Part shown: positions 45,592 to 54,869 of the stretch, piece by piece
How the letters are laid out: each line of letters begins with the position of its first letter
Numbering within the stretch: the stretch's first letter is position 1
DNA from: Photobacterium profundum SS9
GTDB taxonomy: Bacteria; Pseudomonadota; Gammaproteobacteria; Enterobacterales; Vibrionaceae
DNA: 64,000 bases
Direction of reading: 5' to 3'
Assembly (NCBI RefSeq): GCF_000196255.1
Contig: NC_006371.1
Span: forward strand, 1,007,664-1,071,663
The notes under the pieces: generated by a model
What the model was told of the DNA's origin: nothing
What the model saw: the letters and a program-made list of their open reading frames with translations, nothing else
Databases searched by the model: none
Translations under genes and position numbers: made by a program

Positions 45592-46116
45592 ATGACAAAA
45601 TCTATCGCCATCTTTGGTAGTGCATTTAATCCACCGAGTTTGGGACATAAATCTGTTTTAGAACGTTTAAAGCATTTTGATCAAGTGCTGCTTTTGCCTA
45701 GTTTTGCACATGCTTGGGGCAAAGTAATGCTAGATTACAGTGCACGTTGCGAACTTGTAGAGGCCTTTATAAGTGATATTGGACAAAAAAACCTGACATT
45801 ATCTCGGTTAGAAGAAGAAATGGCGATAGGCGATGAGTCAATAACAACCTATGCCGTTTTAGTTGAATTACAGAAAAGGTACCCTAACGCTTCGCTAACC
45901 TTTGTTGTTGGCCCTGATAACTTTCTGAAATTCAGTCAGTTTTATCAAGCTGAACAAATACTATCTAAATGGCAAGTATTGGCATGCCCAGAGACGGTAA
46001 ATATTCGGAGTACAGTCATTCGTGATAAAATTGTCAAAAAGAGTGATATTTCACACTTAACAACACCAAAAGTCGCTACACTTTTATCGGAAGAAAAACG
46101 TTTTGTGTTTAAATAA
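45592..46116 (+). CDS. Nicotinate-nucleotide adenylyltransferase-like protein (NMNAT/NadD type)
   Basis: Joins an adenylyl group from ATP to nicotinate or nicotinamide mononucleotide. The nucleotidyltransferase signature is there: GSAFNPPSLGHKSVLERL (G-x-F-N-P-P, then L-G-H) and IRSTVIRDKI (I-S-S-T-x-I-R form). At 174 residues it is shorter than NadD (~210), and nadD normally sits elsewhere near holA, so this is likely a second enzyme, perhaps used in NAD salvage. Divergent from nadE across a 213-base spacer that should carry both promoters. Confidence 0.85.
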   Translation: MTKSIAIFGSAFNPPSLGHKSVLERLKHFDQVLLLPSFAHAWGKVMLDYSARCELVEAFISDIGQKNLTLSRLEEEMAIGDESITTYAVLVELQKRYPNASLTFVVGPDNFLKFSQFYQAEQILSKWQVLACPETVNIRSTVIRDKIVKKSDISHLTTPKVATLLSEEKRFVFK

Positions 46117-46140
46117 TGGATACTCAGCCCAAGGACCACT

Positions 46141-46677
46141 TTGAATAGTTGCAAGATTAAATTATTAACACTGTTATCAGTTGCTATTGTGCTCATTTCT
46201 TGGGAAGTATTTGCTTTACCCTGTAACCCCTATAGCGAAGCTCAACTCGCATCATTTTCTGATGATGAAAAACAAGTGTATCTTCGGTCTTGCTCTACTT
46301 TGTCAGTCTCCAATGACGATGAATTATTGTTGGAAACGCAAGCTGAGCCCAATATTGATTGGCAAATTGATAAGACACCTTCAAGCGGAGAGTTCTGGGA
46401 TGACTGGTCTGAAGATTTGGCCGTTGATTCTCCATTCTTAGTTCAACAGAATGAATCAACTTTTTATGGTTTAGGTGTTTGGCTTCCAAGTCAATATGAT
46501 GATATGGATCTTGATAATTTCGCTGATGCGCAAGACTGGATAAAAAGTCACGGTTTACAGATGAGTTTTGGGATTGGTGGAGAAGATGCCAAGTCGCCAC
46601 GATTCAGGTTTGATTATCGATGGCACGACGAAGATCTTAGTGATGTATTTCTTCAGTTAGAAATCCCATTTCAATAA
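46141..46677 (+). CDS. Hypothetical exported protein, TTG start
   Basis: 178 residues with signal peptide (KIKLLTLLSVAIVLISWEVFA) and a mature acidic domain rich in Asp/Glu and Trp (DDWSEDLAVDSPF; YDDMDLDNFADAQDWIKSHG). The C-terminus (RFRFDYRWHDEDLSDVFLQLEIPFQ) has the alternating, aromatic-ending look of an outer-membrane strand. AAGGA lies seven bases before the TTG and no ATG fits. It is 24 bases after the nadD-like gene, so probably in the same transcript. I do not recognise the family. Confidence 0.7.
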   Translation: MNSCKIKLLTLLSVAIVLISWEVFALPCNPYSEAQLASFSDDEKQVYLRSCSTLSVSNDDELLLETQAEPNIDWQIDKTPSSGEFWDDWSEDLAVDSPFLVQQNESTFYGLGVWLPSQYDDMDLDNFADAQDWIKSHGLQMSFGIGGEDAKSPRFRFDYRWHDEDLSDVFLQLEIPFQ

Positions 46678-46710
46678 TAAAGCGATATTTTCATCGCTTT
46701 ATTATTGAAA
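46669..46710. terminator. Long perfect palindrome, bidirectional terminator
   Basis: An 18-bp perfect inverted repeat (TTTCAATAATAAAGCGAT and its complement) with loop ATTTTC lies between convergent genes and overlaps the stop codon of the plus-strand gene. The AT-rich base plus GC core suits terminators on both strands. Confidence 0.75.
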
Positions 46711-46717
46711 TACGCAA

Positions 46718-47395
46718 TTAAAATTGTTCACCAAGAACTGATATTGCCAATGCGTTTAGTGTCGCTTCGTTAGTATTGAGTGTTTCTGCGATTTGCGACG
46801 CCTTACGACCTGATCGAGATAGCTTTACGGCCTCACGTAGCAGAATACAGGTTTGAAATTCATGAATAGTAATATCAATGAGTTTCGTTATTTTATTCAA
46901 AGCGGCAGTATCAACAACCTTTTCGCCCGTCAGCAGCAATGCTAATGCGTCATTATAATGTTTCGTTAAATGAGGAGAAGCGTGTTTATTGCTAACTTTT
47001 AACTCTGACACTTGATCGGCAATAACACGAAGTAATCGACCAAAAGAACTATCCCAATCTTGTGCTTTTTCAGATAGTTTTGTTAGCTCGACCAACAAGG
47101 CGCTCATTAATTCAGTGACTTTAAAAAAGCCAGCTTCTCGACAAAGTGGGGTTGTAAGGCGCACCGAAAATTCGACTTTAAAGTAGTGACTACCTGGTAA
47201 TACTGTTAACGCGTGAAGGCAATCGAAAGGTATCCAGAAACCAGTGCCTTGTGTCACCAAGCATTCTTGTTTGCCTAAGCGGATTAAAGCCGAACCTTTA
47301 GTTATAACGATAAAGTACGACGAGTGGCTCTTACGGCGAGGGCCAACATGAAGGTAAGTTTGTTCGTTTTTGGTAAATTCAATTGCCTGTTTCAT
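46718..47395 (-). CDS. AraC-family transcriptional regulator
   Basis: N-terminal cupin sensor (SSYFIVITKGSALIRLGKQE, GTGFWIPFDCLHALTVLPGS) and a C-terminal region with helix-turn-helix character (LREAVKLSRSGRKASQIAETLNTNEATLNALA). The C-terminal domain is short for AraC: I see one good HTH, and the second recognition helix ends abruptly at the C-terminus, so it is an unusual or truncated member. The frame is open to 47452, but the ATG at 47395 with GAGAG upstream fits the usual start. Target unknown. Confidence 0.75.
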   Translation of the reverse strand: MKQAIEFTKNEQTYLHVGPRRKSHSSYFIVITKGSALIRLGKQECLVTQGTGFWIPFDCLHALTVLPGSHYFKVEFSVRLTTPLCREAGFFKVTELMSALLVELTKLSEKAQDWDSSFGRLLRVIADQVSELKVSNKHASPHLTKHYNDALALLLTGEKVVDTAALNKITKLIDITIHEFQTCILLREAVKLSRSGRKASQIAETLNTNEATLNALAISVLGEQF

Positions 47396-47667
47396 ACGGA
47401 TTCTCTCACAAAATTGCCTGCACATATTGTTCTGTTTTGGCTTTATCGTCAATAAGCTAAATACAAAGGGTGGGAAAATGGTGACTTTTGTTTCTAAATA
47501 CAGATAAACATACTAATGTGTGGTGCGAAAAAGCGGTAAAGTGGCTAAAATTCACCCTTAACTTTCTGGTAAGAGCTCTTACCTTCACAGTTATTGCATC
47601 AACTCATTGGGTTAATGTAAATTTATGCGTAAAATAACGCGGTTTCCTCCTCATATGAAGCATAATT

Positions 47668-48780
47668 GTGCATACAGATAACGATATTTATAAAGAAATT
47701 CGACCATACAATGATGACGAAGTGAGCGGTGCTATTCAGCGACTCGTTAATGACAAAGAATTTACAACGGCAATCTTGAATTACCGTTTTCCTCAATTCT
47801 CTGGTGTACTCGGCTGGTTATTGATTCCGTTAATTAAACGTTTTTTAATTAACAAATGGTCAAATGTTAAAACGGTTGAAGATGTTCAACGTCAAGTCTC
47901 TAAGTACATGCATGCTACAATCAATCAATCATGTGACGGTGTAACATGTACAGGTCTCGATAAATTAGACCCTAACAAAGCATACTTATTTGTATCGAAT
48001 CATCGTGATATAGCGATGGATCCTGCGATGGTAAATTGGTGTATGTTTCAGAAAAAATTCAGTACTGTACGCATTGCGATTGGTGACAATTTACTTAAAA
48101 AACCATGTGCGACAGAACTAATGCGGTTAAATAAAAGTTTTATTGTTAAACGTTCTGCAAAAGCACCTCGTGAAGTACTCAAATCGTTGGGTTTATTGTC
48201 TAGTTATATTTCAAACTCTTTAGAAACAGGTAACCCTGTTTGGATTGCTCAGAAAGAGGGGCGCGCTAAAGATGGTAACGACAAGACGGATCCTACCATT
48301 TTAAAAATGTTTTTTATGGAAGGGCGTAAACGTAAGCAGTCTTTTACTGAATTCATGCCGAGCTTGAATATCGTACCCATTGCTATTTCTTATGAGAATG
48401 ATCCATGTGATGTAGCCAAAGCCAACGAGCTTTATCAAAAGCAGACATCTGGAAGCTATGAAAAAGGTGAACTTGAAGATATAGATAGCATTATCCAAGG
48501 TATCGTTGGTCAGAAACGACGTATACATGTGAGTTTTGGTGATGTAATCAAAGATCCGATTGAAACACCAGAAGAGCTAGCGGTAGAGATTGATCGCCAG
48601 ATAACGGCGAATTACAGATTATTTCCTGCTAACTATATTGCTGCTGGCATCGAACATGACAGCGTTACGCCTGAGGAAAAAGCGAAATTTGATGAAAAGT
48701 TATCTCCGTTACCTTTAGGTGTTGCCACTATTTTGAAAGATATGTACGCATATCCAGCCCGTAAGCAGCTAGAGAGCTAA
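47668..48780 (+). CDS. PlsC-like acyltransferase family protein
   Basis: 1-acylglycerol-3-phosphate acyltransferase-type fold (lysophospholipid acyltransferase family). The catalytic motif NH-x4-D is SNHRDIAMDPA; later motifs are WIAQKEGRAKDGNDKT (E-G-R-like) and IVPIAISYENDP. At 370 residues it is longer than PlsC (~245), with extra N- and C-terminal regions (DDEVSGAIQRL; YIAAGIEHDSVTPEEK), like a group of marine acyltransferases of unknown acceptor. The start is a GTG at 47668 without a strong Shine-Dalgarno, so the exact start is uncertain. Confidence 0.82.
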   Translation: MHTDNDIYKEIRPYNDDEVSGAIQRLVNDKEFTTAILNYRFPQFSGVLGWLLIPLIKRFLINKWSNVKTVEDVQRQVSKYMHATINQSCDGVTCTGLDKLDPNKAYLFVSNHRDIAMDPAMVNWCMFQKKFSTVRIAIGDNLLKKPCATELMRLNKSFIVKRSAKAPREVLKSLGLLSSYISNSLETGNPVWIAQKEGRAKDGNDKTDPTILKMFFMEGRKRKQSFTEFMPSLNIVPIAISYENDPCDVAKANELYQKQTSGSYEKGELEDIDSIIQGIVGQKRRIHVSFGDVIKDPIETPEELAVEIDRQITANYRLFPANYIAAGIEHDSVTPEEKAKFDEKLSPLPLGVATILKDMYAYPARKQLES

Positions 48781-48811
48781 TTCGGTTTTTTGGTTATACA
48801 GTTTTGAATTT

Positions 48812-48849
48812 AAAAAGCGGGGCAGCCTATTAGGTTGACCGCTTTTTTT
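48812..48849 (+). terminator. Two-level hairpin terminator
   Basis: AAAAGCGG and CCGCTTTT pair, with an inner stem CAGCCT / AGGTTG around ATT, then a T-run. Serves the acyltransferase gene. Confidence 0.75.
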
Positions 48850-48889
48850 ATCAGTAAACGGCAAAGTAATCTTAAATGTATAATTGGTA

Positions 48890-49516
48890 TTAATCTTTTG
48901 TATTAAGTGTTCTTACGATCGCCTTTGGTGATATCACTTCAACTCGTCTATTTAACCGCCGTTCTTGCTCTGAATTACCATTGCTAATAAGTTCATCATC
49001 ACCCAGCGCGACAATTTGAATTCTTTCTTCTTCGATTCCAAATACAGATGATATATAAATAGCGACACTGAAGGCGCGCTCAAATGATAAGACAAGGTTT
49101 TCTTCTTTTGAACCAGCGTCGTCACTATGACCAATCACGATTAAGTAACTATCAAGATGAAGCTTTAAGCGTAAAGCAATAGGGTCGAGTAATTGTTGAT
49201 TTTTCACCGATAATTCATAATTCATATTATCGAAGTAGATTACCTCTTTTTGTTCGGGTAATTGAGCAAGAAGAATACTTGCATCAGGTGTTGCTGTATA
49301 TGTTATAGAGTCAGTGACAACCGCTGAGTTACGAGAGGTGTTAAGTTCATTACTTGACGTATAAATATTCAGTGAAGATGTTGTGTTTTCAGTGTTACCC
49401 TGTGACTTCCCAGTGACGCTGTCACTTTTTTGTTCGCTAGTCGTTGTGCAAGCGAATAAAAATACGCAACTTATTAGGATTATAGAGCTCGTAAATAAAT
49501 AATTGAAAGCACGCAT
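48890..49516 (-). CDS. OmpA-domain lipoprotein
   Basis: Outer-membrane lipoprotein: lipobox LFAC at the end of the signal peptide (FTSSIILISCVFLFAC), then a Ser/Thr-rich linker (~25-75), then a C-terminal OmpA peptidoglycan-binding domain (YFDNMNYELSV, LIVIGHSDDAGSKEENLVLSFERA, ALGDDELISNGNSEQERRLNRRVEV). The Asp/Arg pair that holds diaminopimelate is present. 208 residues. Likely a cell-envelope anchor. Confidence 0.9.
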   Translation of the reverse strand: MRAFNYLFTSSIILISCVFLFACTTTSEQKSDSVTGKSQGNTENTTSSLNIYTSSNELNTSRNSAVVTDSITYTATPDASILLAQLPEQKEVIYFDNMNYELSVKNQQLLDPIALRLKLHLDSYLIVIGHSDDAGSKEENLVLSFERAFSVAIYISSVFGIEEERIQIVALGDDELISNGNSEQERRLNRRVEVISPKAIVRTLNTKD

Positions 49517-49605
49517 ATCAACCTAAACTAAGACGATTATCTTTTAGGTTTAGATCATATCTAGGAAAGCACAACTGAAGAATTGAGAATCATGTGCGTT
49601 CTGTA

Positions 49606-49743
49606 TACCCAAGTTACCTCAAAATGCTCGTTTCAGCGAGAATTTGTTGGGCTCTAGGCAAGGCGCTTATTTATAGACCTAGTCGTTCTACGTTGAAAAT
49701 AAGTAACACCGCATAGAGCCCAACAAAACTCGCCCTTCGGGAG
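49606..49743. repeat. Palindromic mini-element, copy D, right half replaced by IS
   Basis: 138 bases matching copy A from TACCCAAGTTACCTCAAAAT to GGGAG, with the left TA flank at 49604-49605. The rest is missing where the IS4-family element begins at 49744. Confidence 0.92.
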
Positions 49744-51143
49744 CATAGGTATCTACACAGATTGAGCAAAAAACGAACTGGCTATTTGCCTCATCGCGTT
49801 TATCTCATCCATGGTGTAGGTATCTAGTACTTCACACATTTGTAGGAAAACCCATAGTCCCGCAAGCAGTGATGGCTGAGTGACAGGCTTTGTTCGCTTA
49901 GTTAAACGACCACTCAGCTTAACCAAAAAACCTTTAAATTCATTAGCTTCATCCGAGCTGTCCGAATAAAGCTTAAATATCAACGTCGTTGCAACACTGG
50001 CTGTGATCAGACGCTTTAATATTGACTCCGCAGTAGTTTGCTGCCATTTTTCTAACTGATGACCATCTGACTTCAATAACTTAAACCAAGATTCAATATT
50101 CCAGCGATGGCAATACCACGTTGCAATCTCTGTTGCATCAACATCCAACACGTTAGACAGCAGATACCATCTTGCTAGCTCTTTACCTTCATCATCCGTG
50201 ACCAGGCTCATAACAAAGCGACAGGTGGGCGCCGCTGACGCGAGCTTTTCTGATTTCCGGTGTAACTCAACAGTCGTTTCACCAACAAACAAATAGCCCT
50301 CTTTACCTCGAAGAGAAATAACACCTTTCAAGTCTGGGGAGATTGTTCGACTGATGATTTCAGCCGTTTTAAACTGACCTTCGTGACGGAACGTTGAGCC
50401 TTTTTTAGTTCGAGTTAGCCAGTGAACTGAGCCTAAACGTCTTAAGTCTTTCGCTGAATCTGCTTCTCTATCAACAACATGCACCAGGGGCTTGTCTAAA
50501 TGTAATTGTTCTTGCCAATGAATGCTGTCAAAGAGTGAATCTAGGTGACTTTGCTTGGGTTGTAACTCTTGGCTTCGGCATTGATAAATACCGTTGCTTG
50601 TCAGTAAGTTAAGACCTGCTGGAGCAATGGGTGCGCCAGTATTTGCGTCTACCAATAAAGACGCTTGCAGTTCGTAGCCAACATCGAGAGCGTGTGACAT
50701 CTTAGTTTTATCTAACTTACTATGATGTTTAGCGAAATTGATATGGCACCAATCATGAGCCATTAATACATATCGACTTTGACTTTCTTTCACACCAGAA
50801 CGAGCAAGTCCCAGCATCGGGCCACTTAGCATAGGAAAAGTCACATCCTCATTATGATAAAAACGCCATGTTGCTTGTGTCGATGCCCATGATTGTGTGT
50901 GGTGGCGAAGAGATTTTACACCTGGTGCATTGCTAGAATTAACTGTCATGTGTTCCATTATAAGGGTCTGATAACGCTTAGATAATCTTGATTCAAGGAT
51001 ACAGGGTAATTGATGTTGTTCAAAAAGAGTCATCGTCAATACTAATGGAATGAAAGTTAACTCTCTTGATCGTTGATCCTTAGATCAGTTCCCTTCTCTT
51101 GGCCGATTGGTTAATTTGTAACCATTTTGTGTAGATACCTATG
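49744..51143 (-). mobile_element. IS4-family insertion sequence, copy 2 (1400 bp, inverted)
   Basis: Same 16-bp ends and length as the copy at 13198-14597, opposite orientation. The flanks do not match: TTCGGGAG on the left versus CCGTTAAC on the right, so there is no target duplication. The left flank is mini-element, the right flank is the interior of a transporter gene. A rearrangement using this IS is inferred. Confidence 0.95.
49753..51039 (-). CDS. IS4-family transposase, copy 2
   Basis: 428 residues from the TTG at 51039 (426 from the ATG at 51033), identical in protein to the transposase at 13302-14588, with intact DDE motifs and the Y-R-E-K signature. Apparently functional. Confidence 0.95.
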   Translation of the reverse strand: MTMTLFEQHQLPCILESRLSKRYQTLIMEHMTVNSSNAPGVKSLRHHTQSWASTQATWRFYHNEDVTFPMLSGPMLGLARSGVKESQSRYVLMAHDWCHINFAKHHSKLDKTKMSHALDVGYELQASLLVDANTGAPIAPAGLNLLTSNGIYQCRSQELQPKQSHLDSLFDSIHWQEQLHLDKPLVHVVDREADSAKDLRRLGSVHWLTRTKKGSTFRHEGQFKTAEIISRTISPDLKGVISLRGKEGYLFVGETTVELHRKSEKLASAAPTCRFVMSLVTDDEGKELARWYLLSNVLDVDATEIATWYCHRWNIESWFKLLKSDGHQLEKWQQTTAESILKRLITASVATTLIFKLYSDSSDEANEFKGFLVKLSGRLTKRTKPVTQPSLLAGLWVFLQMCEVLDTYTMDEINAMRQIASSFFAQSV

Positions 51144-52035
51144 CCGTTAACCACTTTAGCGGGTGTCGTGATGGTGGCATGTTTGGCTATTTTGTTTGCA
51201 GGGCATTATAAGGCGCTTGATGCACTGTCGAAAACCATCATGGTTGTACTTGTTATAGCAACGGTAAGTGCGGTAATTGTGGCGGCAAGTAAGGGCAGTG
51301 TTGCACCGGCTGATTTTGAAGCACCATCACCTTGGGCCATTGCCTCTATTGGTTTTCTTGTTGTTATGATGGGATGGATGCCAGCCCCAATTGAAATTTC
51401 ATGTTTGACGTCTTTGTGGTTGAAGAGCCAACGTAAAGAGCAAAATGTAACGGCAAAGTCAGCTTTGTTTGATTTTAATGTGGGTTATATTGGCACTGCA
51501 TTATTGGCTATCGTATTTTTAGCGTTAGGCGCATTAGTATTAAACGGTAATGGTACAGAGCTGAAAACATCGGGCATTGGGTTCTCGCATCAACTAGTGG
51601 GTATGTACGCCTCAACGATTGGTGAGTGGTCTCGCGACCTTATTGCGGTTATCGCCTTCTTTTGTATCTTCGGTAGTACTATTACGGTAATCGATGGCTA
51701 TTCACGTGCTTTTAGCAGAAGCCAATTTACTTATTCAGAAAAAAGAGCTTGATCAGCGTCGTTACCATCACGCTTGGATGTTAATTGTTGGCGGCTGTGC
51801 AATGGGAATCTTACTGTTCTTCACGTCGGCGCTTATGCCTATGCTTGATTTCGCCATGATACTGGCATTCATGACCACGCCAATCTTTGCTTTAGTTAAC
51901 TACTTGCTGGTAACACGCACTAAGCTGCCTGAAGAGTTAGCGATGAGCCGTTCGATGAAAGTATTGTCTTGGGCTGGCTTAACGTATCTATTTGGCTTCC
52001 TTGCGATATTCATTTGGTGGAAGTGGTTAATGTAA
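51144..52035 (+). pseudogene. NRAMP-like divalent-metal transporter, N-terminally truncated and frameshifted
   Basis: Membrane protein fragment of the Mn/Fe NRAMP family. Several helices are seen (TTLAGVVMVACLAILFAGHY; WAIASIGFLVVMMGWMPAPIEIS; FDFNVGYIGTALLAIVF; AVIAFFCIFGSTITVIDGYSR). The first ~110-130 residues, including the first NRAMP metal site, are gone because the IS begins there; the IS end itself now provides an ATG (CCTATG, 51141). A frameshift near 51710 then splits the rest: one frame stops at 51752, while LLAEANLLIQKKELDQRRYHHAW through 52035 continues in the next. Very likely dead. Confidence 0.85.
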
Positions 52036-52101
52036 TCGCGCTAGCTTAAATGATTAAGTGATCAAACCGATAAGCTTTCATAACTAAGCATTTAACTAAA
52101 G

Positions 52102-52128
52102 AAGCCCTCAAACTGTGAGGGCTTTTTT
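52102..52128 (+). terminator. Rho-independent terminator after the transporter remnant
   Basis: AAGCCCTCA and TGAGGGCTT pair around AACTG and a T-run follows. Confidence 0.9.
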
Positions 52129-52164
52129 GTGCCACTTGTTACGGTTTCATATAACTCTGACGAT

Positions 52165-52479
52165 TTATCCAGCAAGAGAGGGGGCGCTTTCGTATTTGTC
52201 AAAAGATCTCACTGGCGATTGATGGTTAATTGCATGCATGGCTGAAAATAACGCATCTTTGAGTAAGTATTTATTGTCGGTATCAAGCGCATTGATTGCC
52301 GTGTTAAGAGATGCTTGTATATGTTCTATCGTGTGTTCTATCTCGAGTAAATCGGTTAGCGCCATTTCGCGAATATCATGAGATATTACATCATCACTGC
52401 TTTGGGGCGATATCTCTATGATTTGAGCAGTGTGTCGCTTTAACGATAAAATAGTATCTGTAAGAGATTTCGGTGTCAT
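52165..52479 (-). CDS. Hypothetical small helical protein
   Basis: About 104 residues beginning MTPKSLTDTILSLKRHTAQI, with long amphipathic helices (LLEIEHTIEHIQASLNTAINAL) and no signal or membrane segment. The open frame reaches 52605, but the ATG at 52479 has AAGGA upstream at about nine bases, so I take that. The pattern recalls DUF-type proteins of two-helix bundles, but I do not recognise it. Confidence 0.55.
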   Translation of the reverse strand: MTPKSLTDTILSLKRHTAQIIEISPQSSDDVISHDIREMALTDLLEIEHTIEHIQASLNTAINALDTDNKYLLKDALFSAMHAINHQSPVRSFDKYESAPSLAG

Positions 52480-52726
52480 GCGTATTATCCTTAATATTTG
52501 CTTTGAATAGAGTCTACTTTTCGTTTGTAGAGGCAATACTCTAACAACATTAGATAGATATTTTTTTATGTAGATCACACTCTTATCGAAATCTCGCTTA
52601 TTCACTCTAATGACTAAATTGTCGCTAAGGTTAGAAATTTACCGAGGGTAATACTTGTGCTTTTGAAATTATATTCACTTTATTGATTATTTGAATGCGG
52701 CAGGATGCCTAATTTCAATGACAAGA

Positions 52727-53566
52727 TTAGTTTAAATACCTTAACCAATTTCGAGAAATTGATTCATATTCATAAATGCAGGTATCTTCACGTTCTTGTC
52801 GTGAATCATCATCGATTTCTGAGAGTAAACTTTTATATTCGCCAGGATCACTGCCATAAATTAAACACAACATATGAAAGTAACGTTGAATATCTAAACT
52901 ATGCTCATCGATAAAATCGAGGTCATCAAATGTGTCTATGTCTTGATCTTCAAAAGCGAATAGGTCAGCCGAACTGATTGCAATGTCGGCACCATTGTCG
53001 ACATAGTTGAGTAGTATTATTGTTGCAAAATTATCGACGGCATCTTCCTCTTTACCCAAAATAGGAATGTCTCTGGCTGCGATAAATGCATGGCCTAATT
53101 CATGAAGTAATGTATGCGCTAAGGTATCGAGTGTCGCTTGAACTTCATCTATGCCTGTTTCTGCATAATGGTTTTGGGTAAAGCGTATCATCGCGTCATT
53201 GATGTATTGATAGGGAATCTGAATTTGATGGATTTCTGGATCATAGAGAGTGCCATCCTTTGCACCGAAAACAATAGTGAGCTTGGGTGAAAATTGCACA
53301 TGCTGGCGGCTTATGTCATTTACCATCTTAATCGCGTCAGATTGCTTAATTAATTGCATGGCTTTTTTATCTTGCGCTGAATTGGGTTCTAGATATTGGT
53401 ATGTAACGGTAGGAATAGACGTTATTGGCGTTGTCGAAGCTTGTTCGGAATTGGCATACACTGAAAACGAACTGGCTAGCCACAAGATAACCGCAGGTTT
53501 AACACAAGAACGAATACACTGAGAAGAAAAGCTTAATGCGATAGCTAAGGAGGATCTTATATACAT
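52727..53566 (-). CDS. DUF4344-family putative metallopeptidase, exported
   Basis: The zinc-peptidase motif HELGHAF with LGKEEDAVDNFATIILL just after it is the DUF4344 signature; the second Glu (EEDAVD) is the likely third metal ligand. An N-terminal hydrophobic stretch (KPAVILWLASSFSVYANS) suggests export. The mature domain runs from ~60 to the end, and the segment FGAKDGTLYDPEIHQIQIPYQ is also typical. The frame is open to 53617, with ATG options at 53617, 53578 and 53566; I use 53566 because it keeps the usual signal length. Function in the cell unknown. Confidence 0.8.
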   Translation of the reverse strand: MYIRSSLAIALSFSSQCIRSCVKPAVILWLASSFSVYANSEQASTTPITSIPTVTYQYLEPNSAQDKKAMQLIKQSDAIKMVNDISRQHVQFSPKLTIVFGAKDGTLYDPEIHQIQIPYQYINDAMIRFTQNHYAETGIDEVQATLDTLAHTLLHELGHAFIAARDIPILGKEEDAVDNFATIILLNYVDNGADIAISSADLFAFEDQDIDTFDDLDFIDEHSLDIQRYFHMLCLIYGSDPGEYKSLLSEIDDDSRQEREDTCIYEYESISRNWLRYLN

Positions 53567-53828
53567 AGTGGTTAGCATCCATGATGTAAAAAACGAATAA
53601 GTATAGTCAGTTAACAAGAAAGTGTTGCTATGCTTGTTTGTCCTTCTGAAAGCGTTGACTTAAAAACCAGTGGCCTATAACGTGTAATATCAGTCTAGAC
53701 AAGTGCCTGACCATCCTTGCTGGTTAAAATCGCTTATAACTGCGTGATAATTTTTATAATTATAATCACTAGTTACTATAAATTAATAGTGGCATATATA
53801 CGCAAACAATTCATAGATTGGAGATGTC

Positions 53829-54722
53829 GTGAATAAATTACTATCTTTTGAAGCTTTGATCGTACTTGATGCGATAGATCGTCGGAAAAGCTTTGCTGCA
53901 GCCTCAGAAGAATTAGGCAGAGCACCATCTTCATTAAGTTATCAAGTTCAAAAACTTGAACAAGATCTGGATTTAGTTATTTTTGATCGTTCAGGACACC
54001 GAGCCGTTTTTACTAAAGCAGGGCAATTGTTGCTTGAACGTGGTCGGTTATTATTATTAGCTGCCGATGAAATGATTGCAGATGCAAGTGCCCTCGCGCA
54101 TGGATGGGAGCTTGATTTAACAATTGCCTATGATGGGCTAGTGAGCGTAAATAGTATGCTACCGCTGGTGGCAGAATTGGGGAAAAAAAGCAAAACACGT
54201 ATTCGCTTTAAAGAAGAGATTCTTGCAGGTGGCTGGGAAGCATTAGCGCAAGATCGTGCCGATTTATTGATTGCTCCTGCACCTACTGTTGCTCCTCCTG
54301 AAGTAAAAATTCAGTCATTAGGTAAATTAGCGACTCTGTGGGTTGCTCACCCTGATCATCCTATTCATAAACAAGAAAATCCATTAGATCCAGCTGTACG
54401 TAAACAATATCTTGCGATTGCGGTTTCCGATACTGCACGTAATATGCCGCCTTTATCGCATAATATTCTAGAAGAACAAGCTCTTGTTACAGTCAGTACT
54501 ATGAATGATAAGCTGGCAGCACTGAAAACAGGCATGGGAATTGGTACATTATCTATGTGTTATGCCCAGTCGGCACTTGAAAGTGGTGAGCTGGAAGTGA
54601 TTGGTGATGATCCTGTTTACGAGCTTGATATGGTGCTTGCATGGAATCGAAATCAAATGGGTAAAGCTAAAGTGTGGTGTATTAAAAATATTGAAAAACT
54701 TTGGAAAAAACAGCTCAACTAG
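53829..54722 (+). CDS. LysR-family transcriptional regulator
   Basis: 297 residues. N-terminal winged HTH (KLLSFEALIVLDAIDRRKSF, AASEELGRAPSSLSYQVQKLEQDL, FDRSGHRAVFTKAG) and a C-terminal effector-binding domain from ~90 (DLTIAYDGLVSVNSMLPLVAEL). GTG start with GGAGA upstream. Its target is not clear: the next gene converges on it and the previous gene is divergent, so an operator in the 211-base spacer before it, shared with the DUF4344 gene, is possible. Confidence 0.9.
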   Translation: MNKLLSFEALIVLDAIDRRKSFAAASEELGRAPSSLSYQVQKLEQDLDLVIFDRSGHRAVFTKAGQLLLERGRLLLLAADEMIADASALAHGWELDLTIAYDGLVSVNSMLPLVAELGKKSKTRIRFKEEILAGGWEALAQDRADLLIAPAPTVAPPEVKIQSLGKLATLWVAHPDHPIHKQENPLDPAVRKQYLAIAVSDTARNMPPLSHNILEEQALVTVSTMNDKLAALKTGMGIGTLSMCYAQSALESGELEVIGDDPVYELDMVLAWNRNQMGKAKVWCIKNIEKLWKKQLN

Positions 54723-54804
54723 TACTTAACTCAACGCAGCTTCTTGATAATAGTGTGCAGCACTACAATCAGCGTTAGCATTATGTGGTTAATACAGAAA
54801 TAAG

Positions 54805-54864
54805 AAAGCGAGTTAATAACGGTGAGTCTTATTGTTATTATTAATGTTATTAACTCGCTTTTTT
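54805..54864. terminator. Long stem terminator between convergent genes
   Basis: GCGAGTTAATAAC and GTTATTAACTCGC (13 bp, extended by A/T pairs) flank a 25-base loop; T6 follows on the plus strand. Serves the LysR gene and, in reverse, the acetyltransferase gene. Confidence 0.82.
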
Positions 54865-54869
54865 CATCA

